Positions 17,137 through 27,576 of a stretch of DNA of 64,000 nucleotides are shown piece after piece. The stretch lies in NCBI RefSeq assembly GCF_900107235.1, contig NZ_FNPF01000019.1, positions 1 to 64,000 on the forward strand. The letters are read 5' to 3'. The stretch's first letter is position 1, and each line of letters starts with the position of its first letter. The position numbers were made by a program, and so were the translations under genes. Under the pieces are notes generated by a model. It saw nothing but the letters and a program-made list of their open reading frames with translations. It did no database searches and was not told the origin of the DNA. The DNA comes from Citreimonas salinaria. Its GTDB lineage: Bacteria; Pseudomonadota; Alphaproteobacteria; Rhodobacterales; Rhodobacteraceae.

Positions 17137-17898
17137 TCACTCCTCTGTCCCGCTGCCGAACCAGTTGCTGTAGATTTCGTCGTAGGTCCCGTCCTCGCGC
17201 ATGGCCGCAAGCGCTTCGTTCACCGGCGCAACCAAATCGCTGCCCTCGGGGAAGGCAATACCGTATTGCTGACCTTCATAGAGCGGTCCGACGACCTTGA
17301 CGCGACCCTCGCCCCTGGTCTTGGCGAAATAGGCGACGTTCGGCGCATCGTAAAACACCGCATCCACGTTGCCGCCCATGAGCGCCAGATACATGTCGCT
17401 CGATCCCGGATAGGGCGTGATCGTGGCGTCGTCGCCGAACCTTTCTGTCAGGTAGTCGAAGCTGGTCGAGCCAACCTTGGTGCCGATCGTCATTCCCTCG
17501 AGATCCTCAATCGTCTCGATCTCGTCATTGCCGGCGGCAACCAGGATCTGCAGGCCGCTGTCGTAGTAAGGGTCCGAGAAATCAACGACCTGATCGCGCT
17601 CGTCTGTGATCGTGATACCGGCGATCGCGATGTCCACGTTTCCGGTCTGAACGGCAGGGATGATGCCGTTGAAGTCCATGGTGTTTATGTCGACTTCGAA
17701 ACCGGCACGGTCCGCCAGTTCCCTGATCAACTCCATGTCGAACCCGGTCATTTCACCGGTTTCCGGATCCATCATCTCAAATGGGACAAAGCTGGGGTCC
17801 GTCGCTACCTGGACGCTCTGGGCCTGCGCCGCACCGGCCAGCGCCAAGCCGACGCCAATCCATCCCGCCAGCGCGAAGTCCTTGGGTGCATAAGGCAT
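17137..17898 (-). CDS. Amino-acid ABC transporter, substrate-binding protein (second system)
   Basis: 253-aa family 3 solute-binding protein. Signal peptide ends near [10 protein letters not shown]. The motifs [37 protein letters not shown] and [19 protein letters not shown] are those of glutamine/polar amino-acid binding proteins. Start at 17898 is followed by a typical N-region; GGGAAAGACCC precedes it. First gene of the minus-strand transporter operon. Confidence 0.9.
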   Translation of the reverse strand: MPYAPKDFALAGWIGVGLALAGAAQAQSVQVATDPSFVPFEMMDPETGEMTGFDMELIRELADRAGFEVDINTMDFNGIIPAVQTGNVDIAIAGITITDERDQVVDFSDPYYDSGLQILVAAGNDEIETIEDLEGMTIGTKVGSTSFDYLTERFGDDATITPYPGSSDMYLALMGGNVDAVFYDAPNVAYFAKTRGEGRVKVVGPLYEGQQYGIAFPEGSDLVAPVNEALAAMREDGTYDEIYSNWFGSGTEE

Positions 17899-18289
17899 GG
17901 GTCTTTCCCTTCTTCCAATGAAATCTGTGACTTACCGTGCGTCTTGAGGTGCCCAAGTTCGCGCGCCGGTATTTGAAGGTCAAGGCGAAATCCGAGAAAG
18001 CCGGAGTCCCGCGTGAAGAGGCGGCCCATCGACGGTCAGGCGTGCGATCACCTGCGCGTCGAGTGGCCACGTCGAGCGGGCGGCCGCTGGCGCCGTACCG
18101 CCCTGCGGCCAGCGTTGCGGCTCTTCTGACCCGTTTCGGCCAGCTGCCGGCACTATCCGCTCTAACGCCCGCTTCACAAGCTTCGCTGCGGTCGCCACGC
18201 CGCGTTGCCGCAGACACCTTCGGCATGCTGATCCTTACGCTGCCGCTGGTCCTGTCAATCATCATTGCGCTCGGGTAACCGCGAATGCG
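17899..18289. other. Intergenic, no supported gene
   Basis: About 390 bp between the transporter operon start and the catalase 3' end. A 113-codon plus frame is Arg/Ala-rich until a hydrophobic tail and lacks a ribosome binding site. It holds the promoter of the transporter operon. Confidence 0.5.
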
Positions 18290-19978
18290 TTAGGGCAGCG
18301 GCACCTGCCCGGACAGAACCTCTTCGGCCGTCGCCTGCCGGTTCGTGACCGAGCTTGTCCATTGGCCCCATACCATGCTGTCTATGCTGTCGCCGTTATT
18401 GCCCAAATTTGTGAGACGTCGTTGATCTTCGTCGGTCAGTACCTGGCCAGGCAGCGGATCCATCTCGTGCACGTCGCTCGGCCCAATGCCGAGCATTTCA
18501 CCGACACGCCTGCCGTACTCGTCGTGCACCAGCAGGAAATGCCAGACCATTCGCTCTTGCACATCCCGCTCGCACTCGGCGAGAAGAGTGCCCATGTTTT
18601 GGATCAGATCGTCACGTTCCCACTGCTCCATCGTGCAGAAGCGCGCGCGCGCTTGGACATAGTCGTTGCGTCTCTCGATGACGCTGCGCGTCAGGCGGCC
18701 CTTGATCTCGGGCGGATCGTTAGGCCTCCGTTCAGCTTCCTGCAGCCCGTCGTGGATCGACGGCTCGTAATTGACTGACGGGTTCTGCCCCGACGCAATC
18801 TCACGATAATGCGACATCTGGCCGCCCGATTGGTGGGTGGCGACGCTGCTTCCCTTGGGCTGGTTGACAGGCAACTGAAGATAATTGGGGCCAACGCGAT
18901 ACCGCTGAGTGTCGGAATAGGAAAACGTGCGCCCGACCAGCATCTTATCATCGGAAAAATCCAGCCCGTCGACCAGAACGCCGGTACCCATGGCAATCTG
19001 CTCATTTTCGTTGAAGAAATCCTCGACGTTGCGGTTCAGCGTCATCGTACCGACGTGACGAAGAGGAAAGTCGTTTTCGGGCCAGATCTTCGTGTCGTCG
19101 AGCGGATCCCAATCCAGTTCGGGATGCTCGTGATCATCCATGATCTGCACGAACATGTCCCATTGCGGGTAATTACCCACCTCGATGGCGGTGAAGAGAT
19201 CCTTGGAGGCCGATCCCAGATCCTGCCCCTGCACCTTTGCCGCCTCGTCGGCAGTCAAGCTGGCGACGCCGTCACGCGGATGGAAATGGTATTTCACCAG
19301 AAACGTTTCGCCTGCGACGTTCACCATCTTGTAGGTGTTCACGCCAAAGCCTTCCATGTGGCGATAGCTCGCGGGAATCCCGCGGGGCGAAAACAGATGC
19401 GTCAGCATGTGCATCGTTTCGGGGGTCTGGCTCATGAAATCGAAGATGCGATTCGGCTCTTGCCGAAAGGTTACCGGATCGGGCTTAAGAGAATGGATGA
19501 CATCGGGGAACTTGATCGCGTCACGGATGAAGAAGATGGCGAGGTTGTTGCCGACCAGGTCCCAGTTCCCATCCTCGGTATAGAATTTCACGGCGAAGCC
19601 GCGCGGATCGCGTGCCACCTCGGAGGAATCGCGGCCCCCGATCACAGTAGAGAACCGGACGGCGAGCGGAGTCGTCTTCTTTTCTTGGAAGAGTTTGGCT
19701 CGCGTATACTTGGAGGCTGGTTCGTTTCCAATCATGCCCGTGGCTTCAAATTCGCCATAGCAGACGAAGCCACGCGCATGCACAACCCTTTCGGGTATCC
19801 TTTCGCGGTCGAAATGTGAGATTTTCTCAAGAAACTGATAATTTTCGAGGGTAGCTGGCCCGCGGCTTCCCACTGTACGCTGGGACTGGTTATCGGCTAT
19901 CACGTGGCCCTGGCGGTTGGTCAGGAACCTGTCCGACCGGGGCGCCGGACGCGTGCCTTCGGTCTTGCGCGCGCTCAT
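18290..19978 (-). CDS. katA: Monofunctional haem catalase
   Basis: 562-aa catalase that decomposes hydrogen peroxide. The distal His is in RVVHARG (residue 67), the catalytic Asn in LVGNN (about 144-145), and the proximal haem-ligand Tyr in [17 protein letters not shown] (residue 354). The core has [18 protein letters not shown]. The start at 19978 (MSARKTEG) is chosen for GAGGAG seven bases upstream over a Met five codons earlier. The distal His is followed by [12 protein letters not shown] instead of the usual GxGAxGYFEVT, a mild deviation. The long C-terminal region after the core is typical of bacterial 55-60 kDa catalases. Stands alone; regulation not visible. Confidence 0.93.
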   Translation of the reverse strand: MSARKTEGTRPAPRSDRFLTNRQGHVIADNQSQRTVGSRGPATLENYQFLEKISHFDRERIPERVVHARGFVCYGEFEATGMIGNEPASKYTRAKLFQEKKTTPLAVRFSTVIGGRDSSEVARDPRGFAVKFYTEDGNWDLVGNNLAIFFIRDAIKFPDVIHSLKPDPVTFRQEPNRIFDFMSQTPETMHMLTHLFSPRGIPASYRHMEGFGVNTYKMVNVAGETFLVKYHFHPRDGVASLTADEAAKVQGQDLGSASKDLFTAIEVGNYPQWDMFVQIMDDHEHPELDWDPLDDTKIWPENDFPLRHVGTMTLNRNVEDFFNENEQIAMGTGVLVDGLDFSDDKMLVGRTFSYSDTQRYRVGPNYLQLPVNQPKGSSVATHQSGGQMSHYREIASGQNPSVNYEPSIHDGLQEAERRPNDPPEIKGRLTRSVIERRNDYVQARARFCTMEQWERDDLIQNMGTLLAECERDVQERMVWHFLLVHDEYGRRVGEMLGIGPSDVHEMDPLPGQVLTDEDQRRLTNLGNNGDSIDSMVWGQWTSSVTNRQATAEEVLSGQVPLP

Positions 19979-20672
19979 CGTGCCGCTCCTCATGCTTGGG
20001 TAGTCTGGCAGCCCAACAGCACTGGGCGAAAAGTGTTCCCGTCGAGGCGCGAAGATCGGTTAGCCAGATCCCCCAAAACAGGGGCGAGCGGCGCGAGAAC
20101 CGGGTGGAGGCTGTTACTTTGCCCGCGGTTACGACGATCGGGTCGGCCGCGAGGCGTTTGAAGCGCCTTCCGAACATGCCGGCGAAAGCCGTGGGACAAC
20201 GCACCGCGTCCCGATAATGAGCCGCCGGAGAAATGAGCGATACTCCCGGTATGAGGAGTCGCCGCGTGAGCCGCTTGGCGCCATAGGAAGAATGTCCTTC
20301 GGCTGCTGAGGACGCTTCATCGCTGCGGCAAACACCTAAGCCAAGCTTCCTCATTATTCGCACCTGTATCCGCACATCACGCATACCGGCCATGCGGTTG
20401 CGCAGGCTGATTTGCCTTGACCGTTTGCCGAACGATGGCATAGGCGGCATATGAACGATGAAGCGCTGATTTGTGCATCATCTTCGTACCTCCCTGTTGG
20501 ACTTAGGCCGAGCTTTGTGCTCGGCGTTTTTTCGCATGCCGGCTATCTCGGGGATGCCAGGGCAGGCGCAAAGTTCGAGGTGACGGTCCCCGGGGCGACG
20601 GTTCTAACGCCACGGATGCCGCACTTCGGGAACCTTCTGCCGATTGGACAGGACGTGGCGGTTTCTCGGAAC
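19979..20672. other. Intergenic with one strong terminator
   Basis: About 690 bp upstream of the catalase. A 78-codon plus frame (20451-20687) is not convincing because it reads through a strong terminator hairpin at 20507-20532. No RNA gene recognised; the terminator implies a transcript arriving from the left, possibly a small RNA. Confidence 0.45.
20507..20532 (+). terminator. Intrinsic terminator
   Basis: 7-bp stem GCCGAGC / GCTCGGC, five-base loop, then G and six Ts. Classic Rho-independent form on the plus strand, with no convincing protein gene directly upstream. Confidence 0.75.
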
Positions 20673-21450
20673 TGTCAGGCGACATAGAAAACTGATCCCC
20701 CGCGACGACATGAGGAACTGACCCCGTTGTCAGAAGGAGGTCACATGAGGGAAGCAGTATCGCAGGGTTCTTCGCGAGGACGAGTTTCGCGGAGGACCGA
20801 GATGCGGACGCCTGAAAGTGTCGGCAATGCTGGCACTGAAGGCGCGTGGGTGGGGCTCGTAGCGCATCGCGGCGGAGCTCGGCTGCTCGCGGAACACCGT
20901 GAGGCGTTGGCTGGCGGCGGGGGCTGGCGCGCGCCGTCTTCGGCCGCGCGGGCAAAGGCTCTCGATGACTTGGAGGACTGGGTGTCGGAGCGTTTTCGGC
21001 AGCACGCCGGGAACGCGGACGTTGTGCGCCAGGAGTTGGCTGCGGAAAAGGGCACCACGGCAGCCTTCGCACTGTGGAGCGGGCGGTCGCGCCGTTGCGG
21101 CAGGAGCTCCGGGCGTAAGCGCGGGCGACGTTCGCTTCGAGACACGTCCCGACCAGCAGTTGCAGATCGACTTCGGCGAGCGCTGGGTGGAGATCGGCGG
21201 TACGAAGGTGAAGGTGTTCTTCTTCGTGGCCACTCTCGGTCATTTCCGGCGCCTACATGTGCGGGCCTTCTGCGGCAAGCGCCAGGACCACTGGTTCGAA
21301 GGCATGGAAGGCGCTTTCCGCCGCTTCGGCGGCGTACCACCTTGCAGGCCGCAACGAAGCCAGGAGCGGAGGCGCGCGGTCTTTGGTTCTGGCGTGTATG
21401 GCCAACCTTGGGTGCCTTCCGAACCACTGCAAAAGAAAAAGTGGCGATAA
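20673..21450 (+). mobile_element. IS21-family element remnant (istA fragment)
   Basis: The left end shows two copies of AACTGAYCCC (20690-20699 and 20716-20725) near TGTCAG, the repeated-end pattern of IS21-family elements. The istA-like frame follows in pieces. A helix-turn-helix, IAAELGCSRNTVRRWLAAG, lies after an internal stop; then comes ETRPDQQLQIDFGERWVEIGG with the first Asp of the DDE triad, and VFFFVATLGHFRRLHVRAFC. Homology ends near 21340 and no istB follows. Several stops and frame changes make it inactive. Confidence 0.75.
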
Positions 21451-21975
21451 TCGATCTCTCAGTTTTCAGCGACCTCGCGGGCATAGACCTGGGTGCCATG
21501 GAGGACCAATCGACCGCGTTAAAACCGGGCCAGACAGAGGTCAGCACGAACCTGTTTGCCTCCGACGAGGGCGTCTCCACATCGGTGTCTGGGAATGCAC
21601 TCCGGGGCAGTTCACGGCGGATCGCTCCGAGAGTGCCGAGTTGGGCACATCGTGGCGTGTAAGGCGATATTGCCTAACAAGGACGGCACGAAAAAGATTT
21701 TGGCGCCAGGCGACGCTCGCATGATGCCTCAAGGATCGAAGGGCGTATGGGATCGTGATCTACACAAGGTATGGGCTCGGAGGATTTTGTTCAGCAGGGC
21801 CCTGAACCACACCCGGTCTGCCGAAGGCTGACTTCCGTTGGCTGCGCCGCTAACGTGTCGGCTTGGCCAGGGCGTTGTCGTAGCTCCCGCAGTTCGAGCT
21901 GGAGCTCTTAGAATCTTGCCGCCTCGACTCGGCGATGATCAGCGATGCAGCGTCACGCGCGAGGAGTGGACACCT
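21451..21975. other. Intergenic, no recognisable gene
   Basis: About 525 bp between the IS21 remnant and the EamA permease. No family signature, no right end of the IS21 element found. It holds the promoter and GAGGAG ribosome binding site of the permease gene. Confidence 0.45.
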
Positions 21976-22857
21976 ATGCAGACCGTCGCCGCAAATGCCT
22001 TTTCGCGATCGTTCACCGGCATCCTGATGATGTGCGCGGGCGTCGCGTGCCTCAGCGTGAACGACGCCATCGGGAAGACCTTGGCGGCCGACTACTCGCC
22101 GGTGCAGATCCTTTTCCTGCGCAACGTGATCGCCCTGCCGGTGGCGATCCTGATCGCCCTGAGGATGGGAGGTACGGCGGCGTTGCGCTCCTACCGTCCG
22201 GCGGCGCATCTGGTGCGCGCCGTGCTCTGGCTCTGCGCCGCCACGCTCTTCTTCACGGGCCTGACCTATCTCGGCCTCGCCGAAGCCACGACGCTGATCT
22301 TCGCGGCGCCCGTGTTCATCACCGCGCTGTCGGCGCTGCTGCTCAAGGAGTACGTCGGGTGGCGGCGATGGTCGGCGGTTCTGGTCGGATTCCTCGGTGT
22401 GCTGGTGGTCGTCCGTCCGGGCAGCGCGGCCTTCCAGACCGCCGCGCTCTTTCCATTGGCGACCGCCCTCTTCTACGCCGCGCTGATGATCAGCGCGCGG
22501 TGGGTCGACCCGCGCGAAAGCGTCTGGACCCTGATGCTCTACCTCGTCGGAGCGGGAGCGCTGCTCAGCGGGATCGTGAGCCCCTTCGTATGGTCCACGA
22601 TTCGGGTCGAGGATCTCTGGCTGTTCCTCGCCATCGCGTTGTTCGGAACGGCCGGCATGACCCTGATGACGCAGGCGTTCCGCTTCGCGCCCGCTGCGGT
22701 GGTCGCCCCATTCGACTACACCGCGCTGCTCTGGGCGACGGTGCTCGGCTGGCTGATCTGGAGCGAGGTCCCTGATCTCGCCACCTATATCGGCGCCGGT
22801 ATCATCATCCTGAGCGGCCTTTTCATCGTCTTTCGCGAGCGGCAGCTCGATGAGTGA
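21976..22857 (+). CDS. EamA/DMT-family permease
   Basis: 293-aa inner-membrane protein with two EamA repeats and about ten helices (GVACLSVNDAIGKTLAADYS in the first, GTAGMTLMTQAFRFAPAAVV in the second). Members of the drug/metabolite transporter superfamily export or import metabolites such as amino acids or S-adenosylmethionine; the substrate is unknown. Start at 21976 is chosen for GAGGAG nine bases upstream. It is followed by a decayed nagB. Confidence 0.85.
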   Translation: MQTVAANAFSRSFTGILMMCAGVACLSVNDAIGKTLAADYSPVQILFLRNVIALPVAILIALRMGGTAALRSYRPAAHLVRAVLWLCAATLFFTGLTYLGLAEATTLIFAAPVFITALSALLLKEYVGWRRWSAVLVGFLGVLVVVRPGSAAFQTAALFPLATALFYAALMISARWVDPRESVWTLMLYLVGAGALLSGIVSPFVWSTIRVEDLWLFLAIALFGTAGMTLMTQAFRFAPAAVVAPFDYTALLWATVLGWLIWSEVPDLATYIGAGIIILSGLFIVFRERQLDE

Positions 22858-22902
22858 GAGCACAGGTATCCAACATGCATTTACCGGCGATCATCCGCGA
22901 AG

Positions 22903-23435
22903 TTACCGCGCCAGGATGCAGCGGCTGATGTTCGACGCCGCGAGCTTTCGCCCCGACCGTGCCCGTCTGCCCGAGAGCACCGCCGCATATGCCGCGGCCG
23001 AGGCCAGCGCATAGGACGCGGCGATAACCGACGCGGGAGGGACCGACCTGCAGCTTTTAAGCATCGGGGGCAACGGGCATATCGGGTTCAACAAACCACC
23101 TTGAACCTCGAGGGCGCAGACGCGAGTGCAGAGCCTGACCGAAGACACGCGCCGCGCAATTGGGCGCTTCTTCGGCGCGGACGATGAGGCCCCGCGCCTT
23201 GCGATCAATGGGGATAGCCACTGTGCCGGAATCCCACGCCTGCGTCATGTTGGTCACCGATACGCGGAAGGTCGCAGCCATCGCCGCGGCGATCGAAGGC
23301 CCGCTGTCGGCGGCGTGCCCGGCCTCGGCGCTTCAGCTTCATCCGGCCGCGACGCTGATCCTCGACCCGGAGGCCGCTGCCGACCTGATGCTGCGCGACC
23401 ACTACGAGATGGTGCATCCGGGCGGCGGGGAGCCG
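22903..23435 (+). pseudogene. nagB: Glucosamine-6-phosphate deaminase (nagB) remnant
   Basis: Fragments of NagB lie in several frames. SIGGNGHIGFNKPP near 23058-23098 matches the NagB signature GxGxNGHIGFNEP. SLTEDTRRAIGRFFGADDEA follows at about 23131, then, in another frame, MGIATVPESHACVMLVT and EGPLSAACPASALQLHPAAT, matching the second half of the enzyme. The start is missing and there are at least two stops and two frame changes, so it is non-functional. It implies that an amino-sugar catabolic locus was once here. Confidence 0.75.
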
Positions 23436-23439
23436 CGCT

Positions 23440-23664
23440 TTGAAGCAGCAGCTGGTCCACACCGATACTCTCTATGACGGCAGCGGTGCGCCGGCGCGAC
23501 TGCTGATCGAGATCGCCGAAGGACGTATTCCCGAAGCCCCACCCGTCCCGCGCCATGGTGGTGCAAGCGATCGAGCTGGTCTATTTCGTACGAGGAATCT
23601 CCGGTTACCTGTAGTCGCCGCTTGGGACGGCCCGCAAAAGCGCAGCGGGCCAGTCCCTGACTGA
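23440..23664 (+). pseudogene. Possible amidohydrolase N-terminal fragment
   Basis: A 74-codon frame whose first 33 residues (LVHTDTLYDGSGAPARLLIE, then IAEGRI) resemble the opening beta-sandwich of amidohydrolases; NagA would be the natural neighbour of nagB. The rest is not homologous. Tentative. Confidence 0.3.
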
Positions 23665-23719
23665 TCCGTTGCGAGTTTGGCGCGGTCACGAATTCAATCG
23701 GCAGGAGACGCACCCGCCT

Positions 23720-24478
23720 CTATGCTACGAAGTACCACGCGCTGAGCCCCAGCCCCGTGGCGATGACGAAACTACGCACGATTGGTTGCGGCACGAGCCG
23801 TCCCATCACCACGCTGCTCCACCCGCCCAAGATGGAGGCGATCGCGACGATCGCGACCGCCTGCCACGCAACGGCGCCGGAAACGACGAACACAAGCACC
23901 GCCAGTCCCTGCATCACGCAAGCCAGCCAGTTCTTCGCCGCGTTCAAACGGTGAAAATCGCGCCCTTCTGTCAGCGATAACGACGCCAGCATCATGATGC
24001 CCATCCCCGCCCCGAAGTAACCGCCATACACCGCGACCAGTCCCTGCAATCCGATTGCCAGCGGGCCCGGCTTGTCCGATCCGCGCCGCGCCGCCATGCG
24101 CTCGCCCAGCGACGCGATGCGGGGTGCAAGCAGGAACAGGATCGTCGCGAAGAGAATGAGGAAAGGCACCAGCGCGCGGAAGGAGCTTTCGTCCGTTCCC
24201 AAAAGCAGCGAACCGCCGGTTACGCCGCCGATCGCCGAGACAACGGTGAAAGGCAACAACCTGAGCAGGCCGGCGGCAATCTCGCGGCGATATGCCCATG
24301 CGGCTGCGATCTGGCCGGGCAAAACCGAAACTGCCGAGGTCGCGTTCGCCATCACGGCCGGTAGCCCGACCGCAACGAGAGCCGTGAAGGTGAAGATCGT
24401 CCCTCCCCCGGCCAGCGCGTTGATCGCACCCGCGACGAAGCCGGCGCCGAGGAGAAGGAGGATGTCATAAAAGCCCAT
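23720..24478 (-). CDS. TauE/SafE-family membrane transporter
   Basis: 252-aa integral membrane protein with two TauE/SafE repeats: an early GAGFVAGAINALAGGGTIFT and a later VYGGYFGAGMGIMMLASLSL. The Gly-rich half-helix motifs are diagnostic. The family exports sulfite, sulfoacetate or related anions. The start at 24478 (MGFYDILLLLG) has GGAGAG about ten bases upstream. It is flanked by decayed genes and has no operon partner. Confidence 0.85.
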   Translation of the reverse strand: MGFYDILLLLGAGFVAGAINALAGGGTIFTFTALVAVGLPAVMANATSAVSVLPGQIAAAWAYRREIAAGLLRLLPFTVVSAIGGVTGGSLLLGTDESSFRALVPFLILFATILFLLAPRIASLGERMAARRGSDKPGPLAIGLQGLVAVYGGYFGAGMGIMMLASLSLTEGRDFHRLNAAKNWLACVMQGLAVLVFVVSGAVAWQAVAIVAIASILGGWSSVVMGRLVPQPIVRSFVIATGLGLSAWYFVA

Positions 24479-24539
24479 GGCGCTCGCTCTCCGCAGATCG
24501 GCTTCGTGCTCCTGCACCAAGCGCGCGGAAGGGGCAATG

Positions 24540-24840
24540 GGTGAGCTGCTGCCGGTTTCGCAGACACAAAGACGAGATCGTGACGCTGCTCACCCGCCCC
24601 AGATCTTCCGCTCGGACGCCCCTCGTTCTGTGAGCGCCGAGCCTCGCGAGCCTCCTTGGCCGCGTCCCTTGCCTGCTCCATCTCCTCGCGGGTCACGGCA
24701 CCGTCGGCGTCGAAGCGTGTGGAACATGTCCGCTCTCTGAGTGGTCTCGGTGTTCTGGGCCTGGGCGAAAACCGGCGTGGTGAACGCGCCAAGGCTGATC
24801 ATCAACTCGGCCGCAGAAAGAGACAGCGAAGAAGTTCTTG
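24540..24840 (-). pseudogene. Secreted EF-hand protein, frameshifted
   Basis: On the minus strand a signal-peptide-like stretch (LMISLGAFTTPVFAQAQNTE) leads to RADMFHT. In the +1 frame the sequence continues as FDADGAVTREEMEQARDAAK, an EF-hand loop followed by a charged helix. The frame change near 24705 and loss of part of the loop break the gene. It belongs to the same type as the intact gene at 27577-28200. Confidence 0.5.
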
Positions 24841-25216
24841 TCGGTGCTATGTCCTGTCGTGTTTCTGGTTGCGACGTGACTGCTACGAACGTCGGCGGAG
24901 TTTCTGTCGCCGCCACCAGCAATGTTTCAAAGCGCTTCGGGATGACATTGCGGGTCACTGACGGGCGCGGCGCGGAGGATTCCGCAGCATCTCCTCCAAC
25001 CGGCCGGAATAGGCGCTGCGCTCGGTCGCGCTCATCGAAGCGATACGGTGCCAATACCAGCTCAACCTCTGCCATGCGCTCGCCGCGCGAGCGCCGGATA
25101 TCACTCAGGCCCTCTGCGACTGTCTGCGCGTCAAACGTATCCGTCCGCTGTGGCCGCTCTGACGGTCCGCGGCTGATAATGTCCACCATCGATTGTGGAC
25201 ATCTTGAGGCACTCCA

Positions 25217-25738
25217 TTGGCGGGGAAGAAGGGTCAGAAGAAGCGGTTCTGGGCTGACGAAGAGAAGCGATCGATCTGTGCGCAGGCGTCGGCACCGGGC
25301 GTGTCGGTGGCACAGGTTGCGCGCCGGTATGCGATGAACGCCAACCTGATTTTCAAGTGGCTGAAGGACCCACTCTTTTCCCCCGCCACCAGCGGAACGC
25401 CCGTCGTCCAGGAAGGTGGCAGCGTCTTCCTGCCGGTGGAGATCTCCGGTTCCGCCCTCGGGCAGCAGATCGACGACAGGCCCGCAGGGACAGCCGTTTC
25501 GACATCAGCCTCCCTTCTGGCCCATCGGGTCGACATCACGCTGTCGGACGGGCGGCGGGTCGTGGTGGAAGGGCCCACGGCGCTGTCACCGCGAGACCGG
25601 ACGGATACCATCAAACTCTTCCGACTTCAGTTCATCGAGCAAGACAGGCAGGGCAGCAAGGCGATCAGCTTGGCGGTTGGACGTGTCATCGCGGCTCAGC
25701 TCCTCGCGCAGAGTGTGCCGTGTCTCGCGCGGCAGTGA
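25217..25738 (+). pseudogene. tnpA: IS66-family TnpA, C-terminally altered
   Basis: The frame starts with TTG at 25217 behind TTGAGG and reads KKGQKKRFWADEEKRSICAQ and GVSVAQVARRYAMNANLIFK, the characteristic helix-turn-helix protein of IS66 elements (ORF1). Up to about residue 130 it fits; the last 45 residues do not, and no TnpB or TnpC follows. The element is therefore a fragment, ending shortly before the second Xer-type repeat. Confidence 0.75.
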
Positions 25739-25919
25739 GCCCGCGAACCGTTCCTTAAGGTTCAGATGTGCATCTCGGAACAGTCTGAGGCGAAGGTCTG
25801 GAGCGAGCTGAAGCAGCCCGAGCGGGGTTCACACCAAAAGTCATGCGTTTCTATCATCGGCGGAAACGTCCGTCTTGGGAGCCTCGCCCCGGACGCCTGA
25901 TCAACTTGAGAGTGAACCG

Positions 25920-26047
25920 GCCTGCTGCCAACGAAGGTCTGCTGTGCGGGTTAGCGCTCCTCCATACGCGCTCGCAGCGCCACCATCGCGTCCCTCCCTG
26001 CCCTTCGCAGCCCCTCTATATCCGATAATCTGCATGTTATGGTAAAG
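25920..26047 (+). repeat. Directly repeated recombination segment with cer-like core, copy 2
   Basis: Second copy of the segment at 15161-15294. The core is ATATCCGATAA (26018-26028), centre TCTGCATG (26029-26036), right arm TTATGGTAAAG (26037-26047); ten of eleven bases of the right arm match the ColE1 cer XerD half-site as I remember it. About 100 bp to its left are conserved between copies, starting near CCTGCTGCCAACGAAGGTC. The two copies bracket 10.6 kb in direct orientation. Confidence 0.65.
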
Positions 26048-27105
26048 CGTCCTCGGAGACGGTATCACGGTGCGGACAAGCCGGCGTAACACGCAACCGG
26101 CAGCAGCTCAGGCCTGACATCAGCGGGAAAAGCGGACGTCACACCTCAGGCGTGAGTTCCGCAACAATGCGGTTAGGTCCTCTTACTTGGTCTTTCCGCC
26201 CTCTCCCTTGCTGTCGCCGTCCATCGGATTGCGCCAAGTCGCGGGAATAGGGAATGTTTGAATGACGTGGCTCATGATACCTGTTTCGAATAATGGCTGG
26301 ATCGACAATCATCGATTCTATGCCTTGCACGGAGCGAAGCTTGCCATACCAGCCAATGCGCGGTGGCAGCAAACCTGCGACCTTCGGTGCAACATTACCA
26401 ATGATTCAAACCTCAGTCAGGACCAGATGGCCTGACTTCGGGCTCCGTTCTTGCCAGCCACATGCTCAAAAGTACTACAGATTTCGATGGCCGAGAGACA
26501 CGATTTCGTCGACTGCATCCGGCCCTGACCGGACCTTCGAGGCCGAGGTCAACGCCGCATGGCGGCTCAACCGAACCGGTCGTTCATGCATCGCGCAGCA
26601 TTTTCACCGGCTGAATGACTGCTGTGCGGGACCTTCCTGCCCTTCGCTGCGGACGCTCGCATTCCGCCGCAAGCGCGAAGGACATGGAAAGGTAAGGGGA
26701 GAGTGTCCGCCCGGTATCAGTGTCTGAAGTGCGGGACCTTGCTGTCGTTCGCCGCAATGGCAGGTTTGCCGATTTCGCAAGCGCAGCATCGGTAAGAAGG
26801 GCGGGAAGCAGTCCTTCTCTGCGGTTGCAACGATACTGGTATTCCTTCGGCGGGAGCCGTCTGGCCGAGACTGAGGCACCAATCGTAGATCATGCACTAT
26901 GGCATGCTTGTCTTACGGTGATCCCGGCTCTTGTGCGAAGCAAGAGCCAGCGCGTGCCACGCCATTCGTGGCGCGCGCTGGCGATGGCTGTCAACGGCGG
27001 CGCAAAAACCGGCCATGCGGCGGCACAAAACCAGGCCAGTGGAAGAGTGGGAAGCGTCACGACGAATCCCAAGGAAATTCGGAGAGCGGCTGTATCGAGC
27101 CCCGC
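26048..27105. other. Degenerate region, possible transposase zinc-ribbon fragment
   Basis: About 1 kb without an intact gene. Near 26690-26800 one frame reads GRVSARYQCLKCGTLLSF, reminiscent of the zinc ribbon at the start of IS1/IS1595-type transposases. A similar 28-bp stretch (TGCGGGACCTTCCTGCCC and TGCGGGACCTTGCTGTCG) occurs about 104 bp apart. This is weak evidence for a destroyed insertion sequence. Confidence 0.3.
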
Positions 27106-27492
27106 TCAGGCCGCCTCGACGGCGCGCACGAGTTTGTCGCGCACCTGCGCTGCGACCTTGTGCAACTCGGGGTTGTCTACCGCCGTCATCGAGGCGACCG
27201 GGTCGACGGCGTTGATCTCGGTGCCGCCTTCGACGCGGCGCAGTATCACGTTGCAGGGCAACATGGCGCCGATGCGCGGCTCGATCCCGATGGCCTCCCA
27301 TGCCATCTTCGGGTTGCAGGCCCCGAGGATCGTGTAGCCCTCCATGTCGGCGTCGATCTTCTGCTTCATCGTCGATTTGACGTCGATCTCGGTCAGAACG
27401 CCGAAGCCCTCGGCCTTGAGCGCCTCGCGCATGCGCGCGTCCGCCTCTTCGAGAGTCGTGTTCGCCAGCAGTCGGTCGTGAGTGTAGGCCAT
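27106..27492 (-). CDS. DUF302-domain protein
   Basis: 128-aa cytoplasmic protein matching DUF302: ADARMREALKAEGFGVLTEI near the start, then ACNPKMAWEAIGIEPRIGAM with the conserved Cys-Asn-Pro, and LPCNVILRRVEGGTEINAVD. Members are small proteins of unknown function often found beside sulfur or metal genes. Start at 27492 follows AAGGAGTTCCGGA. Its neighbours are decayed DNA on one side and the EF-hand gene on the other. Confidence 0.85.
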   Translation of the reverse strand: MAYTHDRLLANTTLEEADARMREALKAEGFGVLTEIDVKSTMKQKIDADMEGYTILGACNPKMAWEAIGIEPRIGAMLPCNVILRRVEGGTEINAVDPVASMTAVDNPELHKVAAQVRDKLVRAVEAA

Positions 27493-27576
27493 TCCGGAAC
27501 TCCTTCGTCACTCCTTGTGTGATCCGGGCCGGAGAGCTGCTCCGGCCCGGCGCCTGATCAACGCCGGTCTCGGCGA

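Noticed and set aside
20451-20687. 78-codon plus-strand frame
   Set aside because: It reads through a strong intrinsic terminator and has no family or ribosome binding site.
21850-22863. Long minus-strand frame opposite the EamA permease
   Set aside because: Antisense shadow with Arg/Gln/His-rich composition; the plus-strand membrane protein explains the open frame.
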